64,000 bases of DNA from Sanguinoderma infundibulare (taxonomy: Eukaryota > Basidiomycota > Agaricomycetes > Polyporales > Polyporaceae): NCBI GenBank assembly GCA_032821775.1, contig JAVLRN010000011.1, forward strand, positions 1,860,001-1,924,000. The letters are read 5' to 3'. A program made the translations under genes and the position numbers. The notes beneath the pieces were generated by a model. It did no database searches. It saw only the letters and a list, made by a program, of their open reading frames with translations, and was not told where the DNA came from. Below, piece by piece: positions 11,114 through 23,303 of this stretch. Within the stretch, counting starts at the first letter, position 1. Each line of letters opens with the position of its first letter.

Positions 11114-13575
11114 ATGGACTCACACTCTTCCAAGGACGAGAAGCATTTTGAGACAGTTTTCGAAAGCCCGGCCACGCTATACAATGGCGAGCCTTCGAAC
11201 CAACCAACCCAAGCCGACGACGCAGCCCTCGCCACCTTGGGATATCGACAGGAGTTCAAGCGAGCATTCACCCCCATAGCCGTCTTTGGTCTCGCAATCA
11301 ACGTCATCGGGTTGGTTCCGTCAATTGGGTTAGTCTTCTTGCGTTTTCCGTTTACTTCTGTGCTCAACACTTCACCTAGCTCTGTCTTGGTGTTTGCGAT
11401 ACCTAACGGGGGGCCTGTTGCTTTGGTGTGGGGCGTACGTTCCACATTGTTTATCCTGCGATGTTCCTTATCTAACGCCACATAAGTGGGCTATCACTTC
11501 CTTCTTTATCGTGTTTGTTGCCCTATCACTTGCGGAACTTGCTTCGGCTGCCCCGACCTCCGCAGGCTGTACTATTGGACATGGACGTTTGCAACGCCAC
11601 GCTGGAGGAAGGTTCTTGCCTGGGTAGTAGGATGTAAGTCCTTATCGTCAGCGGATTTTACGACACAGCTTACTTATGGCTGCCACCTCGGCGCAGACAC
11701 CAATTCTATGGGTTTGATATCTGGCTTCGCATCCATTGACTGGGGTTGTGCGGTTCAGTTGATGGCTGCTGCGTCTATCGGCAGGGACGAAGTCTTCGTA
11801 CCCACCACCGGGCAAACATTGTACGTCATGGAGACTGACTGGCACCACTCTAGCTTACCTGATTTGCAGTGCCGTCTTCGTCGCGATTCTCATTTGTCAT
11901 GGAATTTTAGCATCGCTTGCAACGCATATCACGGCACGGTTGCAAGGACTCTTCATCGCAGTTCAAATTCTGTGCGGACATCTCTTTCTATTTACCGTCC
12001 GGTCATTGATGCCTTCTTTTTAAGGCTCGTGCTCGCCATCATTATCGCGTTACCTGCATCGACTCCGAACGAGTTCAGAAACCCTCCCGCCTTCGCATTC
12101 GGCGGCTTTCGCAACCGTGTGTACTCTCTAACCCTTTCCGTGATCTGGTGGCCGACAGCCCTGACTTGCCTACAGTGAACGGCTGGCCTAACGGGTTCGC
12201 TTTCGTGCTCAGCTATCTTGCGCCCCTCTGGACGATCGGTCAGTGTGCACTATCGGCTAATATCCGCATCCATATGAGATGACACATGTTAGCGGGATTT
12301 GACGCGCCAATACACATTAGCGAGGAAGCATCCAATGCCCGCACCGCTGTCCCCTGAGCGATCATCGTCGCGGTGGTCATCGCAAGCACGCTTGGTTGGG
12401 GTGTATGCTTTGTTGTCGGAGACATCGCGAATGCTGAAGTCAGCGCTCCTACAGTCATCATTGTGGTCATTTCTTTATTCATGGGGACAAGCATGGACGC
12501 TGTTATGAACAATCCCATTGGTCAACCCATGGCAGCTGTGCGGATCACGTTCATTAACCCCAATTCATCTTGACCTCAACAAATGCTTGTGTCCTCTTCG
12601 TCACAGATTCTCTTCAGCAGTCTGGGTCGTAACGGCACACTCGTCACGTGGTCGATTATTGTCGCCGTCCAGTGAGTTTCCCGTTTCCCGTATACAGCAC
12701 TGACCGTCAGAGTGCTGAACTAAATAGGTTCCTGATGGGTTCCAGCGCCGTACGCTCTCTGCTTCTCGGCACCTGCACCACCAATTATTTTGCTGATGTA
12801 TCCCTAGCTCATCTCCGCCTCGCGCCAAATGTTCGCCTTCGCCCGCGACCAAGCCATCCCCTTCTCGCGGCACGTCGCCCACGTCAACACCCGCACGCAT
12901 ACGCCCGTCAACACCGTCTGGGCATGTGTGCTCATCGCCCTCGTCGTCGGCTTCATCGTATTCTAGGGGCCCGTCGGGAGCGGCGCCATCTTCAGCCTCA
13001 TCATCGCAGGCCAGTACACCTCATTCGCCATCCCCATCATGTGCCGCTTCCTAGGAAATACGGAGTGGAAGCCGGGCCCGTTCACGCTCGGCCGCTTCGT
13101 GCGTACCGTCCCTTCGTCCTTCTATGCAAGTCCACCCCGACTAATAAACACATCTTCGTGCGGGATTCGAATGGGCACGCAGGGCCTGCCGTCTGCGATC
13201 GTCGCGGTGGCCTGGATGATCTTCGCAACCGTCATCCTCGCCTTTCCATCGACACCGCGCCCGGGCGTGCACGAGATGAACTACATGGTGACCGTCTACT
13301 CGGCCTGGATCGCCCTCTGCCTCCTGTACTTCTACATGCCCGTCTACGGCGGCGTGCACCACTTCAACGGGCCGCAGGCGACCATCGACACTCGCGCTGC
13401 TGCCGGCGAAGACGACGATCCCAAGGAGAGCGGCGTCGATCGCCCGACGGGGAAGGGATCCGCTCCGGCTGCGCTGGTCACCAGCGCGGGCATGAATCGG
13501 GAGGACCTTGACGTCACCGTGCACGGCGACCGAGGTGCGCGCACTTGTGGTACCTTGTGTGTCCCGGAAACATGA
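11114..13575 (+). pseudogene. APC-family amino acid/GABA/choline-type permease, broken
   Basis: Related proteins are plasma-membrane permeases of the Uga4/Hnm1 type. Thirteen exons can be joined in phase: 11114-11328, 11380-11434, 11487-11633, 11697-11820, 11870-11971, 12025-12116, 12176-12238, 12293-12400, 12455-12537, 12607-12671, 12728-12749, 12808-13098 and 13183-13575. Diagnostic blocks are ALATLGYRQEFKRAFTP, AELASAAPTSAG, SIDWGCAVQ, NPIGQPMA, MFAFARDQAIPFSR and FLGNTEWKPGPFTLGRF. Three lesions break it: a frameshift at about 11561-11570 between APTSAG and LYYWTWTFATPRWR; TGA at 12355-12357, where the family has Trp in AVPWAI; and TAG at 12964-12966, just before GPVGSGAIFS. All splice sites remain usable, so inactivation looks recent. 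Three independent sequencing errors are unlikely but not excluded. Confidence 0.87.
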
Positions 13576-13888
13576 ACGCTGATCGAGATGCCGTGTGCAG
13601 CCCTGCGGACAATCCGACGATCCGCGTGGCGTGGAACGTCGACAGCAGACGGGTAATCCATTATCTGCGACTTCGTGGCCGGTTGCAGTGTGGACGGTGC
13701 TCGTGATGATTGCCTTTGGATGCCGATGCCGAGGGGAGGGAGGGCGGAGTCGGAGGTGCGGAGAGTCGGAGTGCGGGCAGGAACGCAGCAAAACCTTGTG
13801 TACAGTTCCGAGACTGGAAAGTTCAACCTGTATATAGCAACGTCTAAGATGTGTCCAGTGTCCAGAATACAGAGTAAAGCCAGTGCCT

Positions 13889-16239
13889 TCAGAAGTATTC
13901 GATCAATTTCTTGACCGTCTCCTTCTCGTCCTTTCCCGCCATAAACTTCTCCATCAGCTGCAAGCGCGAAGCCCACAAGTTAGCATCGTCATCTCAAAAA
14001 AAGCACCCCCCGACGCACCTCGTTCACGCCCAAATACTTCTCCACAAACTCCTCCCCAAGCGCGTCCCTCAACACCCCATCCGCGCCCAACGCCCGGCGC
14101 GCGTCCCCAATCGTCTGCGGCAGCCTCAGCGCGTTTCCCAACCCCACCGCCCGCCTCTCCTCCGTCGTCATCTCGAACGCCGGCTTCGCACAGTCCCCGA
14201 CCTCCAAGAGCGCCCCGTCCACGATGCCCCTCAGGCCGGCCGCGATGAGCCCCGCGAACGCCAGGTGCGGCGTCGCCGTCCCGTCCACGCACTTGACTTC
14301 CAAGTGGTGGTGGCCCGGCGGGCCGCACAGCCGGAACGGCGTCTCGCGGTTGTCCGTCCCCCAGCACGCGTACGTGCCCCCGGACCAGATGCCGTCGAGC
14401 ACGCGCGCGTACGAGGCCGCGGTGGGGAGCGTGAGGGCGCAGAGGGCGGGAAGGTGCGCGAGGGCGCCCTGGAGGAAGGACCGCTCGGTGGGCGTGAGGG
14501 TGGGCGCGCGGGACGCGTCTGCGGGACGGGGCGTGTTATTGCCTCCGTGGACGGAGATGTGGGTGTGCGCGCCGCTGCCGCCTGTGGCGGGAGCGTGTGA
14601 GACCGAGTGTGGGAAGGGGCGGGATTGTGAAGGGTGGGGATGAGTGTGAGTTAGACGAGAGGCTCAGATGAACAGAGAAGAGAAGGAGGCGTACAGGAGT
14701 CGTTGTGCAGCCGGGGTGAGAACGTCGCCTTGAAGCCGTGCTTGTGCGCGATGTTGTATATCGTCTCTCTCGTGAACACGAGCGTGTCTGCGGCCTCGAG
14801 GGGCGCAAGGGGGCCGGTGATTACCTCATACTGCCGTAAAACCGTAGTCAGCGTCCCAACTCTCTGAGCACTGCCAGAGGCACGAGAGCAGAGCACGAGG
14901 GCACGAAACCCGCGAGAAGAGTGCGAAATGGTCAAGAACCGTGGAAGCACCAAGGGGACCGCCGAGCGGTAGCTTCACCACTTTGATCGCCGGCGAGAGA
15001 GAAGCGACCGACAGTCGTCGAAAAACGGCAGGAGAGCGTAAATGTGGAAGGGCCCAGCGAGAGAAGGGGTGTCAAGTAGGCTCAACGCTCACCTGGCCCG
15101 GCGCAGCCTCCGCGTGGTACATCTGGAGTTCGATCCCTGCTGCGAGCAGGCATTGCGCGATACCCTCCATTACCTCCATCTCGGCACTCCCCGTGCGGAG
15201 CTTGGCCGACGTCGACCAGTCGGCGGCGCACGCATACACGGGTTCAGGCGTCGTATTCTTCACGAGGATGAACTCTGACTCGACTCCGAGGAGGAACGAC
15301 ACCCCGGCTCTGTCCTGCGCTTGCCTATAGAGACGGAGGAAGACGTCAGCGATCACATTCGCAATTTCGCATCGAAAGGTTCGGGCCACGACGGGGCAGT
15401 GTCTGGACTATCGATAAAGCTTGCCAGTTGCATATGGCAAAGCTTCGAAAACGAGGCGGAGACGATCATGCAGCACGAGGTAAAAAGAATGACACCGCCA
15501 ATGTAAACGTGTCGAACATTACTGCCACGGAAGGACGCAAGAAGCATTTCCGTTTTCAGATACTCCGATGCGCTTCTGGAGACAACCCATATGCGGCTGT
15601 GCGATGATTGGCAAGCGGTAAGCGCACTCATGCACAAGTCCGCCCACAGCAGATCGAACGCGATGCGCGTCGTGCAGAACCGCATCCCAGCCCACAGTGA
15701 ATGATAACAATGGAAAATCCACGTGTGTCACACCACAAAGCGGACTCAAACGGACATCGAGACGCCGAAGGGTATCAGATCCGACAGAAAGAAAACACGC
15801 ACTTGACCAGTCGGTCGAGGATGGTCCTCGGACACAAAGGCACCGTCAAGCCCGTCGCCGGGCTCGGCGTCTTCTCCTGGAACCAGCCCATCACGGACGC
15901 ATGCCCCGGCGCATACGTACAGACGCGCCAGCTGCGCAGGTCGGGAAGATAGAGGTACGCGCCCACGGCTCCAAACCCAGGCGCAAGGTTGAGCCCGACG
16001 ATACCGAGGGCCACCTTGGCGACGTCAACGCCGGGGCGGGAGTTCGGGTTCGAGAACAGCTTGCGGAAGTAGCTCACGGGGAGGACACGGAATCGGACGG
16101 TGTTGATGTAGTCGACCCATTGGATGCGGACGAACTCGATGTCTGGCGTAAGGAGCAGGTCGAGTGACTTCGGCGGCCCGTATGATGTGGCGGGGTTGGC
16201 GGTGTATAAGACACCGTATGCGTCAGAGTCGGTTGACAT
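13889..16239 (-). CDS. Glutamine-synthetase-like ligase (GS family)
   Basis: A 478-residue member of the GlnA fold family, of the FluG-C-terminal/gamma-glutamyl ligase type and not the short fungal GS-II. Exons: 16239-15803, 15324-15093, 14830-14695, 14581-14019 and 13889-13957 (last). All phases fit. N-terminal beta-grasp block: FVRIQWVDYINTVRFRVLPV. Catalytic blocks: GVESEFIL (metal-binding Glu), YHAEAAPGQYEVITGPL, GSGAHTHISVHGG, LDGIWSGGTYACWGTDNRET, and LEVKCVDGTATPHLAFAGL. The C terminus is MEKFMAGKDEKETVKKLIEYF. The true substrate is unknown; it probably couples glutamate to ammonia or an amine with ATP. Intron 1 is 478 bases (15325-15802) and intron 2 is 262 bases (14831-15092), much longer than others here. 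An alternative start at 16266 adds nine residues. Confidence 0.9.
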
Positions 16240-16373
16240 GGTGTGGAAGACGGGAGGGGCTGGCACGAAGGATATGTGGATCGTGGTGGTCGACGATTAA
16301 GTACACAGGCCTGTTATCATGCCGTTAGGCACGTTTTACACAGATTTCCCCCGTCGGGCAGAGGAGTTCTCTT

Positions 16374-16417
16374 TGCCTACCTTATTATGTTACGTTGCCT
16401 ATGTTATTATGTTACGT
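16374..16417. repeat. 22-base tandem repeat, two copies
   Basis: Two adjacent 22-base units (16374-16395 and 16396-16417) match at 20 of 22 positions, sharing TTATTATGTTACGT. They lie about 135 bases upstream of the GS-like start codon, so they could affect its promoter. No factor is implied by the sequence. Confidence 0.8.
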
Positions 16418-19238
16418 AGCTTATTGGGCCCGTGAAGTCCGCTGTCCGTTGCGATATGAATACAGCTGGAATAAGGGGTTATACGGCTTGACGTGACGCC
16501 CAAGGACATAGAACGGTCATCAGCCTCTGACACAGAACACCCACCGTCCATTAAGGGAAATTATACCTTGTTTCCCGCTCGTTCGAACGCACTGGATGGA
16601 CGAGCCAGTGAGTATAACCTCCAAGCCGTCTCGTAAGAGGGGATTCGCCGATCAAAGTGTGTGCACAATCGAGTCGGCACGAGGAGGAGGGTAAGAGTTG
16701 AACCGGGATCTGATTGTCGGATCTGGCCCCACGACGCGCGCCCCGCAACCATCCGATGTTCTCGGACTGGGGTTCGCCGCCATTACCCGTAATATTACCT
16801 GGTCGTACCGAGATTGGGTACTTGAGCGTCATGAAGAGTCTGCAATGTCAAAGGGCGCCGAGCTAGAAGTTTTGACATAGACGACCGCTTTTGGTGCATG
16901 AGCTCGGTTCCGGTCCAAAAGCTCGAGCTTGATAGGAGGTTGGAATACCCGATCGTTTCAGTGAGCACGACGGGGCCACCTGAAGGCACCAAGGGACAAG
17001 GATTAGTCCTCAGAAATGTCTGGTCAAGTTCACGGCGATGCGTACGAAGGGTGATTGGTGCAGTCCGCTGACCGGATTCCGGGTGAAAAGTCGAATCTCA
17101 AACTTCGGTCAGTATTAGCAGTTATTTCACTCATGACCGAGAGTTTCCGTGGACTCGTCCCAACGAAGCTTCGCACGGTGCATGACGTTTTGACCTTCAC
17201 AGCAGACCCAGAAGGAAGGAGGATATGTGATAGTGTTAGGCTGAATGCGCATATATGACGTGATACAAGTCATTTGAACCCAGGAGGACTGCGTGCTATA
17301 TATGCATTCAAGGACACTGCCAGTGACGGACGAACTCATGCACCGGGGGGCGACCTCCGAGTGGCTATCGGAAGCACAGGACGCGTGCTGAGGACGTTCC
17401 TGAAGACTCGGACGGGGGTCATCGGAGTGGACGCTAGGCTGACTAGAGGACAGCTTGGCAAGGCTCGGCGCCGCTTCTGTGTCAACAAGACTGGCCATGA
17501 GAATCGCTGCAACAAGGGTTGGAAAATGAAGGTGGATGCACTTACAAGCTGCAGACTGCACGGCGGTCTGCGGAAAACAGAGAGGCCAGCGAGATTGAGG
17601 AGACGATGGAGGGAAGGCAAGAACAAATTAGGCAAGTGTGCGGAGGGCCAAGGAGGGCGGCTGAGGAGAAATCACGGCGAGACGGCGCCTGAGCTAGGCG
17701 AGGGCATGGCGAGGGCACTACCGTATTAGCCAGCCCAAATTCAACTCCGTGGGGTCTATGAAGGAGACCCTCGTTTTGATAAGTATATTAAGCCCCCTAC
17801 TAGAGCAGCTCTATCACAATCCAGGCCTTGATGCCGCAACCGGGGTGATGGCGTAGAACGATCAAACAAGCGAAAAACCGGACAATGTGTGGAGACGGTG
17901 CGCAAGGGCGCGGAGCCGGGCGGCGAGCTTGAGAGAGGGCAAGCGGTGGAGGGCGAGCTAGAGACGGAAATGGGGAAGTCAAAGGGGGTTTGGACAGATA
18001 GCTGACAATGTTCCGAGCAAGGGGGGTGTGGCACAGACGGGTGTCATGAGCTGCTATGATGGCGCGGGCGAGGATCGTGCCGGATTGAACCTTGTCTTGG
18101 ACTACAACCAGCGAAGAGGCAGCCATAAGCGGATAGCACGAGGCCGTGCGCCTGAGCTTGGGCGGCGCTCCACAACGTGCCTTGCGCTAGCGTTGAAAAT
18201 TGTACAGACTGCCGAGTCTGCTCGCCGCCTACCGAGATTCCAAAAATCAATGGGGGCACATGGTACCCCGCCGCATGCAACGAGTGATGTGGGGGGTCGA
18301 TGGGATGGAGGAAGCGAGGAACGGTGAGAAGAAGGCCGGAAATCTGTATTCAACGCCGGAGGCTATGAGGGGAGGGAGGCGCCGGAGTTGTTGTGTCTAT
18401 CGGGCTTGTATCGGGGCTGGTGTGGTTGTCAATCGCGCTGTCGAAATGGGTTGGCGTGTGAAGGACTGTGATCGCGTGTGATCGAGTATTGCCCTGACGT
18501 CGACGATCGGCCTTGAAGGGCATCCGCGCGTTCCCAGCGCCGTGTTCCCCATGCCGCCGACCGATGGCAAGAGTTCTATCGCGACGTCTTCTGTGCAGAG
18601 GATGCGATGGAACGAACACCTGGAGACGGGAGAAGAGGTGCACAGGGCGCAGTGGCAATGTGATGCCTGGCGCAGGGAACCGCCGCCCAAACGCAATCAG
18701 AAGCAAGCGCCGGTGCCACACCGATCATGCCAGACTGCTGGGATTGGGGCCCTCTAGACCCGCGGTTGCGCGGGATCGCGATGGCCATTGGGACAAGGGG
18801 ACCTGGCGGGAGCTGCGGAAGAGGCGGGAGATGAAGAGCGAGCGGCCTGGCGTTGAGTATCGGGAGGCACGCGGGCTGGCCGAGAACTGTCGGCTAGGGT
18901 GTGCCGGGGGAGAAGCAGCAGAAGCGAGCGTGGGGAAGGCGGGCTGGGGGGAAGCGAGGCCCGCGACCGAGTTGAGAGGTGTGAGTAGTGTACATCCCCG
19001 ACGCTCTCCAGCGACCGCGCGGCCGATCCACGTCTTGTCCCGATCGCGCCAAAAGATGCTGACCGTCAACCATTTTTACGACGAATCCGCGCCTGATCTC
19101 TCCTGCCAACGTCTGCAGCCGGATCCAGATGCTATATTCGCGCACGACTCCCGCAAGCACCTCTCCTTCCCCCTCCTCCTCCATCCCATAAAGTACTTCT
19201 ACCTCTTCCATGCCTCCCCCTACGCCCCGCCGCTGAAA
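16418..19238. other. Long stretch without a recognisable gene
   Basis: About 2.8 kb between the divergent GS-like and F-box genes. The F-box frame stays open upstream to 18513, but codons before 19239 do not resemble any protein and overlap GC-rich frames on both strands. I found no tRNA, terminal repeat or transposase. Decayed transposon sequence or a long non-coding transcript would look the same. Confidence 0.45.
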
Positions 19239-20832
19239 ATGCCCGCTGGTGAGCTCCTCTTCGACCGTCCCATCCGGCCCCCTCCGACAGCTCCCCGCAT
19301 CCACCGCCCCGCCCCCGTCGCCCCAGAGCTCGCACCGTTCCCCTCCCATCTCCGTCTCCTCGCCCTTTGCCAGGATGTCCTCCGAATCATCGTCGAATTC
19401 TGCCCCATCGCCGACTCCCTCCAGCTCGCTCTCACTTGCAAGCAGGCCTATGCCATCGCCATGCCCCGCATCGTCTCTGACGTCTCTCTCGGCGACCCTG
19501 GTGACGACGATGGACCAGACCGCCTCGCAAAATTCTGCAGGTTCATGCTCTCAAAGCCTGACCTCTGCGCAAAGAGCCTTCATGCACTCCGCCTCCTAGA
19601 CGGTGCCTTCGCCCGTCCTTCCAGCGCCGGGGCCAGGGACGGCTGGGGCGCTGACTTCTCACCCGCCGCCCTCCTCGTCGACGTCCTCCTCAAGGCCAAT
19701 GCCTTGCACACCCTCCACATTCGTGACGCCGAGCCCCTCTTTCAATCCCATCCTGCCGTCTACGACGCCGTTTCTCAGCTCCCCAACTTGAAGGAGCTCT
19801 CGCTCTACTACATTGGCAACTCCTGCCTCAAAGCCATCTCCGAGCTGCAGGGCAAGCTTCATGTCATCGAAAACGGCCTCTGGAAGGACGGGCCCCGGCC
19901 CCAGGGTGACGTCACCCCCTTCGGACTCTACGTCGACCATCTCGAGCACATTAAACTTTGGGAGTGCGGTTGTATGTTGGAGAGCGTCATCGACCGACAC
20001 GTCTGGCCTCACGTACACACCCTCGACATTGGCGGCCGTATCGCAAAGATTTCCCAGCTCGCCCGCGCCTTCCCCAACCTGCGGAGGCTTACCTTCTACC
20101 TCGAATTTTCCGTCAAGCAGGAGACGGGTCCCGTCGTTTGCTGGCCCGAGCTAGACTATCTCGAGACTAGTGCACCTATCCCCCTCTTCCCCTCACCTGT
20201 CCGTCGGCTGCAGCTTCAGTATCCCATTGGCGCGAGGTCACGCTCCCAGAACGACCTCAAGACGCTCCCGCTCATGGAGAAGACCAACCCTGTCGTCCTT
20301 TCGGTCACCATCTCCCATACCGTTTCGGACACGACGCTGGAGCGCATGAAGGCTTCAATGCCTTCCTTACGGTATATGGAGCTGGTCCTTAACGACGGAG
20401 CAGTAGGGCGCGCAAGTATGCAGTGGAAGACCTTCCAGGATTGGGTCGTGCGTGTCTTCCCCATTTATTTCCTCGCGCCCGGAGCTCATCCCACGTTCCG
20501 TACAGGAACGAAACCTTGACATCATGCGGCAGACCTCGTTGGTTGGGCTCCGCATTTCGTACGCAGGCCTAGGGTCGACGTCCGTAATGTCGGAACAACA
20601 GCGCCGTCGCATTACTCATATGGCGCGTCTGCTTGCGGAGACCATCGAAACGCTCGAATACGTTGGCGTGGGCTACCATGACGGCGAGGCGGGCATGTAC
20701 GCCTCCGACTGCATGTGGTTCAGGGTGCCTCGACCTGCGGATGGCACCTCCAATCAGTCCCTGGCGTTATTGTCCAAGGTGGACGGAGAGCGGGTCAGGG
20801 CGATCCTGCTGGACACCCCGAGGGTAGAGTGA
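19239..20832 (+). CDS. F-box/RNI-like protein
   Basis: A 511-residue protein from two exons, 19239-20447 and 20506-20832, joined across a 58-base intron (GTGCGT...ACAG, phase 0). I chose the ATG at 19239 (MPAGELLFDRP) because a proline-rich leader then runs into the F-box-like helix set (LLALCQDVLRIIVEFCPIAD, SLQLALTCKQAYAIAMPRIV). F-box proteins are substrate receptors of SCF ubiquitin ligases, binding Skp1 through this segment. The rest is a series of irregular leucine-rich segments (LPNLKELSLYYIGNSCLKAI; FPNLRRLTFYLEFSV; MPSLRYMELVLND), as is usual in the large agaricomycete F-box families. The substrate is unknown. There is no transmembrane segment. Confidence 0.85.
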
Positions 20833-23303
20833 GAACGCCGACGCTTGCGATGGTAAGCCGTTTGCCTTTCGTGTGCTGTATGGGCGCTGAATTGACACGG
20901 TTCCAAAAGGGTTCGTCTTCGACACTCAACAGTGATGTCTCTTTTCGGATTTGATTGGTTATCTCGTGCGTCTCTTCTTCTGCTTTGCGTCTTCTATTGG
21001 TCGCCGACAGAACGTTCAAACCCCGTGTTCCGTGCCATTGTTGAAACCCTTACTGTAGCCTCTCTGTCATCTGTCATCCATCTTCGTGCCGCTTTAGGTG
21101 CCGTCGCCGTCTGGATACCGCCCATTTATTTCTAGCTTCATGTGTACATGTTGTCACTATCTACTTACTGTACTTGTAACATAGTTCTATAGCTTCGCCT
21201 CCCCCTGCATATTGGAAGAGTACCATCGCTTCAGTTACGCCGAAGATACAAGCTCGCTGATTTGCAATGCGTAGTATGTACCGTATCAATCCTCTTTCAG
21301 GGTCTCTGGTGCTTTCGCCCTGTTATCTGTTTCCCCCCCCCCCCCTTCGTCCGCACCCGCGTTCGAGTCGCGCAGTCATCCATCCCAAGTTCCTTCGCCT
21401 CGGACGGTCCCGGGTTACTAGATGTCGCCTGCACCTGCTGACCCTTTCCCCCGATGCTCCCTCACGCCTCGATATGATTATGAATAACCGCCTCCCGCCG
21501 AATCACGTAGACCAACCAATCACCGTCCCCACCCCCCGCTCTCCACTGTTGTTCTTCGCATTGCTACAGCTCGGTCGGAAATCTGATAGCTTGTTTGACG
21601 GCCTGGAAGGTCGCCCGCGTGACCGCCCCGGACCCGTGTCGATGGCGCGGCGCTGGCATGGAGCTGCGTCTTTGGGGCTTGCCATGATATCTAAGTGCAC
21701 ATACCGTGCACGACTCTGGACGGACTTATTGAACTTTACGTGCCGTCGGCACGCCGGGGTATGTCGCCGATTCGTGCTTCTAATGGAACGAAGCACTGCT
21801 AGTGCTATTAGTTGTGATCGTACAGGCGGGTGGCACCCCGTGTTGAAGATAAATTCAGAGGAGGGCGTTTTCCGAGGACGGACCGGGGTTGGATGGGGAA
21901 GTTAGCCACACCATGCTCTGGAGACGTCACCGATTTTGGGCGCGAGCGAGTGAGGCTTCCGAACGGTTCCTGTTGGATTAGGGATGGGCTTGGAATGGTT
22001 GGACGGTTTTGGAACAGTCCCGGTAGGTATTCGGGGTACCGTGTACTCGGTCGGACCTTGTCGTACTGGTGCTGCATGCATTCAATAAGTTCACAGAGAT
22101 GCGCGGCACAATATTAATGACGTGGTTAGAGACTATTTACGCAAACGTAAAGTTGCTAGCGGTCCGCGAGGTGCGTGTGTCCCCCGAGTCTCTCTTGCAC
22201 CTGGTAGGGACACTTACGATGTCTCTTCAATTTTAGGGTGCCCGCTATAGCCTAGCTTGAAGCACCTGATTTTTGAACCGAACACCGTGCCGCCATTCTT
22301 GGACGTTGCTCGGTTAGGGGGCTTCTACCTTTCACCTTGCTCTCATCAGGTTCCTGGGCGTGCCTGTGATGACTGGACTGGGGTGGCGTGCGCGGATGCA
22401 GAGCGCCTTCCGACGTATCCCCATGATCTCCCCAACTGTGCGCAGCAAAGGAATAGTGAGCATTAATCAGGGCATCGGGTTGTGTCACGGTGCTGCTTAC
22501 CAATGTTCGCCCACTGATACTTGCGTAGCATATAAATTGGAACTAAAGGTCAGTTGACGAAGGATCTGTTTGGCCGCCGTTCGCTCACGATTCTGAGTTA
22601 CCTCTTGGAAAGGACATGAACTCACCACGGTGAACTTGACGCAGACGGTCACCGGTCACCCTCGGACCTCGGACACAAGGTCTACGACGTAGCATGGTGG
22701 TCGTGCAGAAACGTGCGGAGAGAAAACCCCCGCTTATGCCCAAACTGGACGAAGATCACAACTCGCGGGTGGGCAACGAGGCGTCGGGTAAAATTGTTTG
22801 TTTGCAGCATGGCGGTCAAGTGGCCGTGCTCACCAGCTTGTCTGGAACGTAAGTGTCAGGCTTCGTGGCCTCCCGCGACTCTCGAGACGACTTCTCGCCG
22901 TCGCCGTCGATTCGATGAGGCGTGGTTTCGAATCAACTTTCGCCGGTGTGATTCTGGAGGGACTTGAGCGGGCGTCCGACACAGGCGCCTAGCTGGGCGG
23001 ATCCCGAGTTGGACAATTGGGGCCTCATCCGTGCTCCATCGATGCGCTGCTGCACACCATCCCGGCTATCCCTTTGAACGAGCTTTGCGTGTCGTAATGA
23101 AAGAAGCTAGCCGTGTTCCAGGCCTGTAAGTACGTCTTCGAAGGCAGAGGACACATGATGCTGGCGGCGGCGGAGTGAGGTCCGCTAAAGGATGCGAGCC
23201 ACGTGGTGGTGGGAGCTGGTGGCAGAGTCAGACGGCAGCCAAACAATGGGCCAAACAAAGGACTCTCCTGTAACCGTCCTGCTCGCTGTTGACGACGGCG
23301 TCC
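20833..23303. other. Long stretch without a recognisable gene
   Basis: About 2.5 kb between the F-box gene and the FHA gene, both on the plus strand. Open frames up to 212 codons exist (for example 21267-21905) but show no family motif and biased composition. A 13-base C-run is at 21333-21345. I see no RNA gene or terminal repeats. Confidence 0.45.
21333..21345. repeat. Homopolymer run of 13 C
   Basis: Thirteen consecutive C. It is a low-complexity tract and a likely place for sequencing length errors. Confidence 0.95.

Noticed and set aside
11061..13575. Treating the permease as an intact gene by adding introns around the stops
   Set aside because: The stops at 12355 and 12964 fall inside conserved blocks with no usable splice sites that would keep the neighbouring conserved residues.
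18513..19238. Upstream extension of the F-box frame (242 more codons)
   Set aside because: Composition is not protein-like and overlaps open frames on the other strand; the ATG at 19239 gives a normal F-box N terminus.
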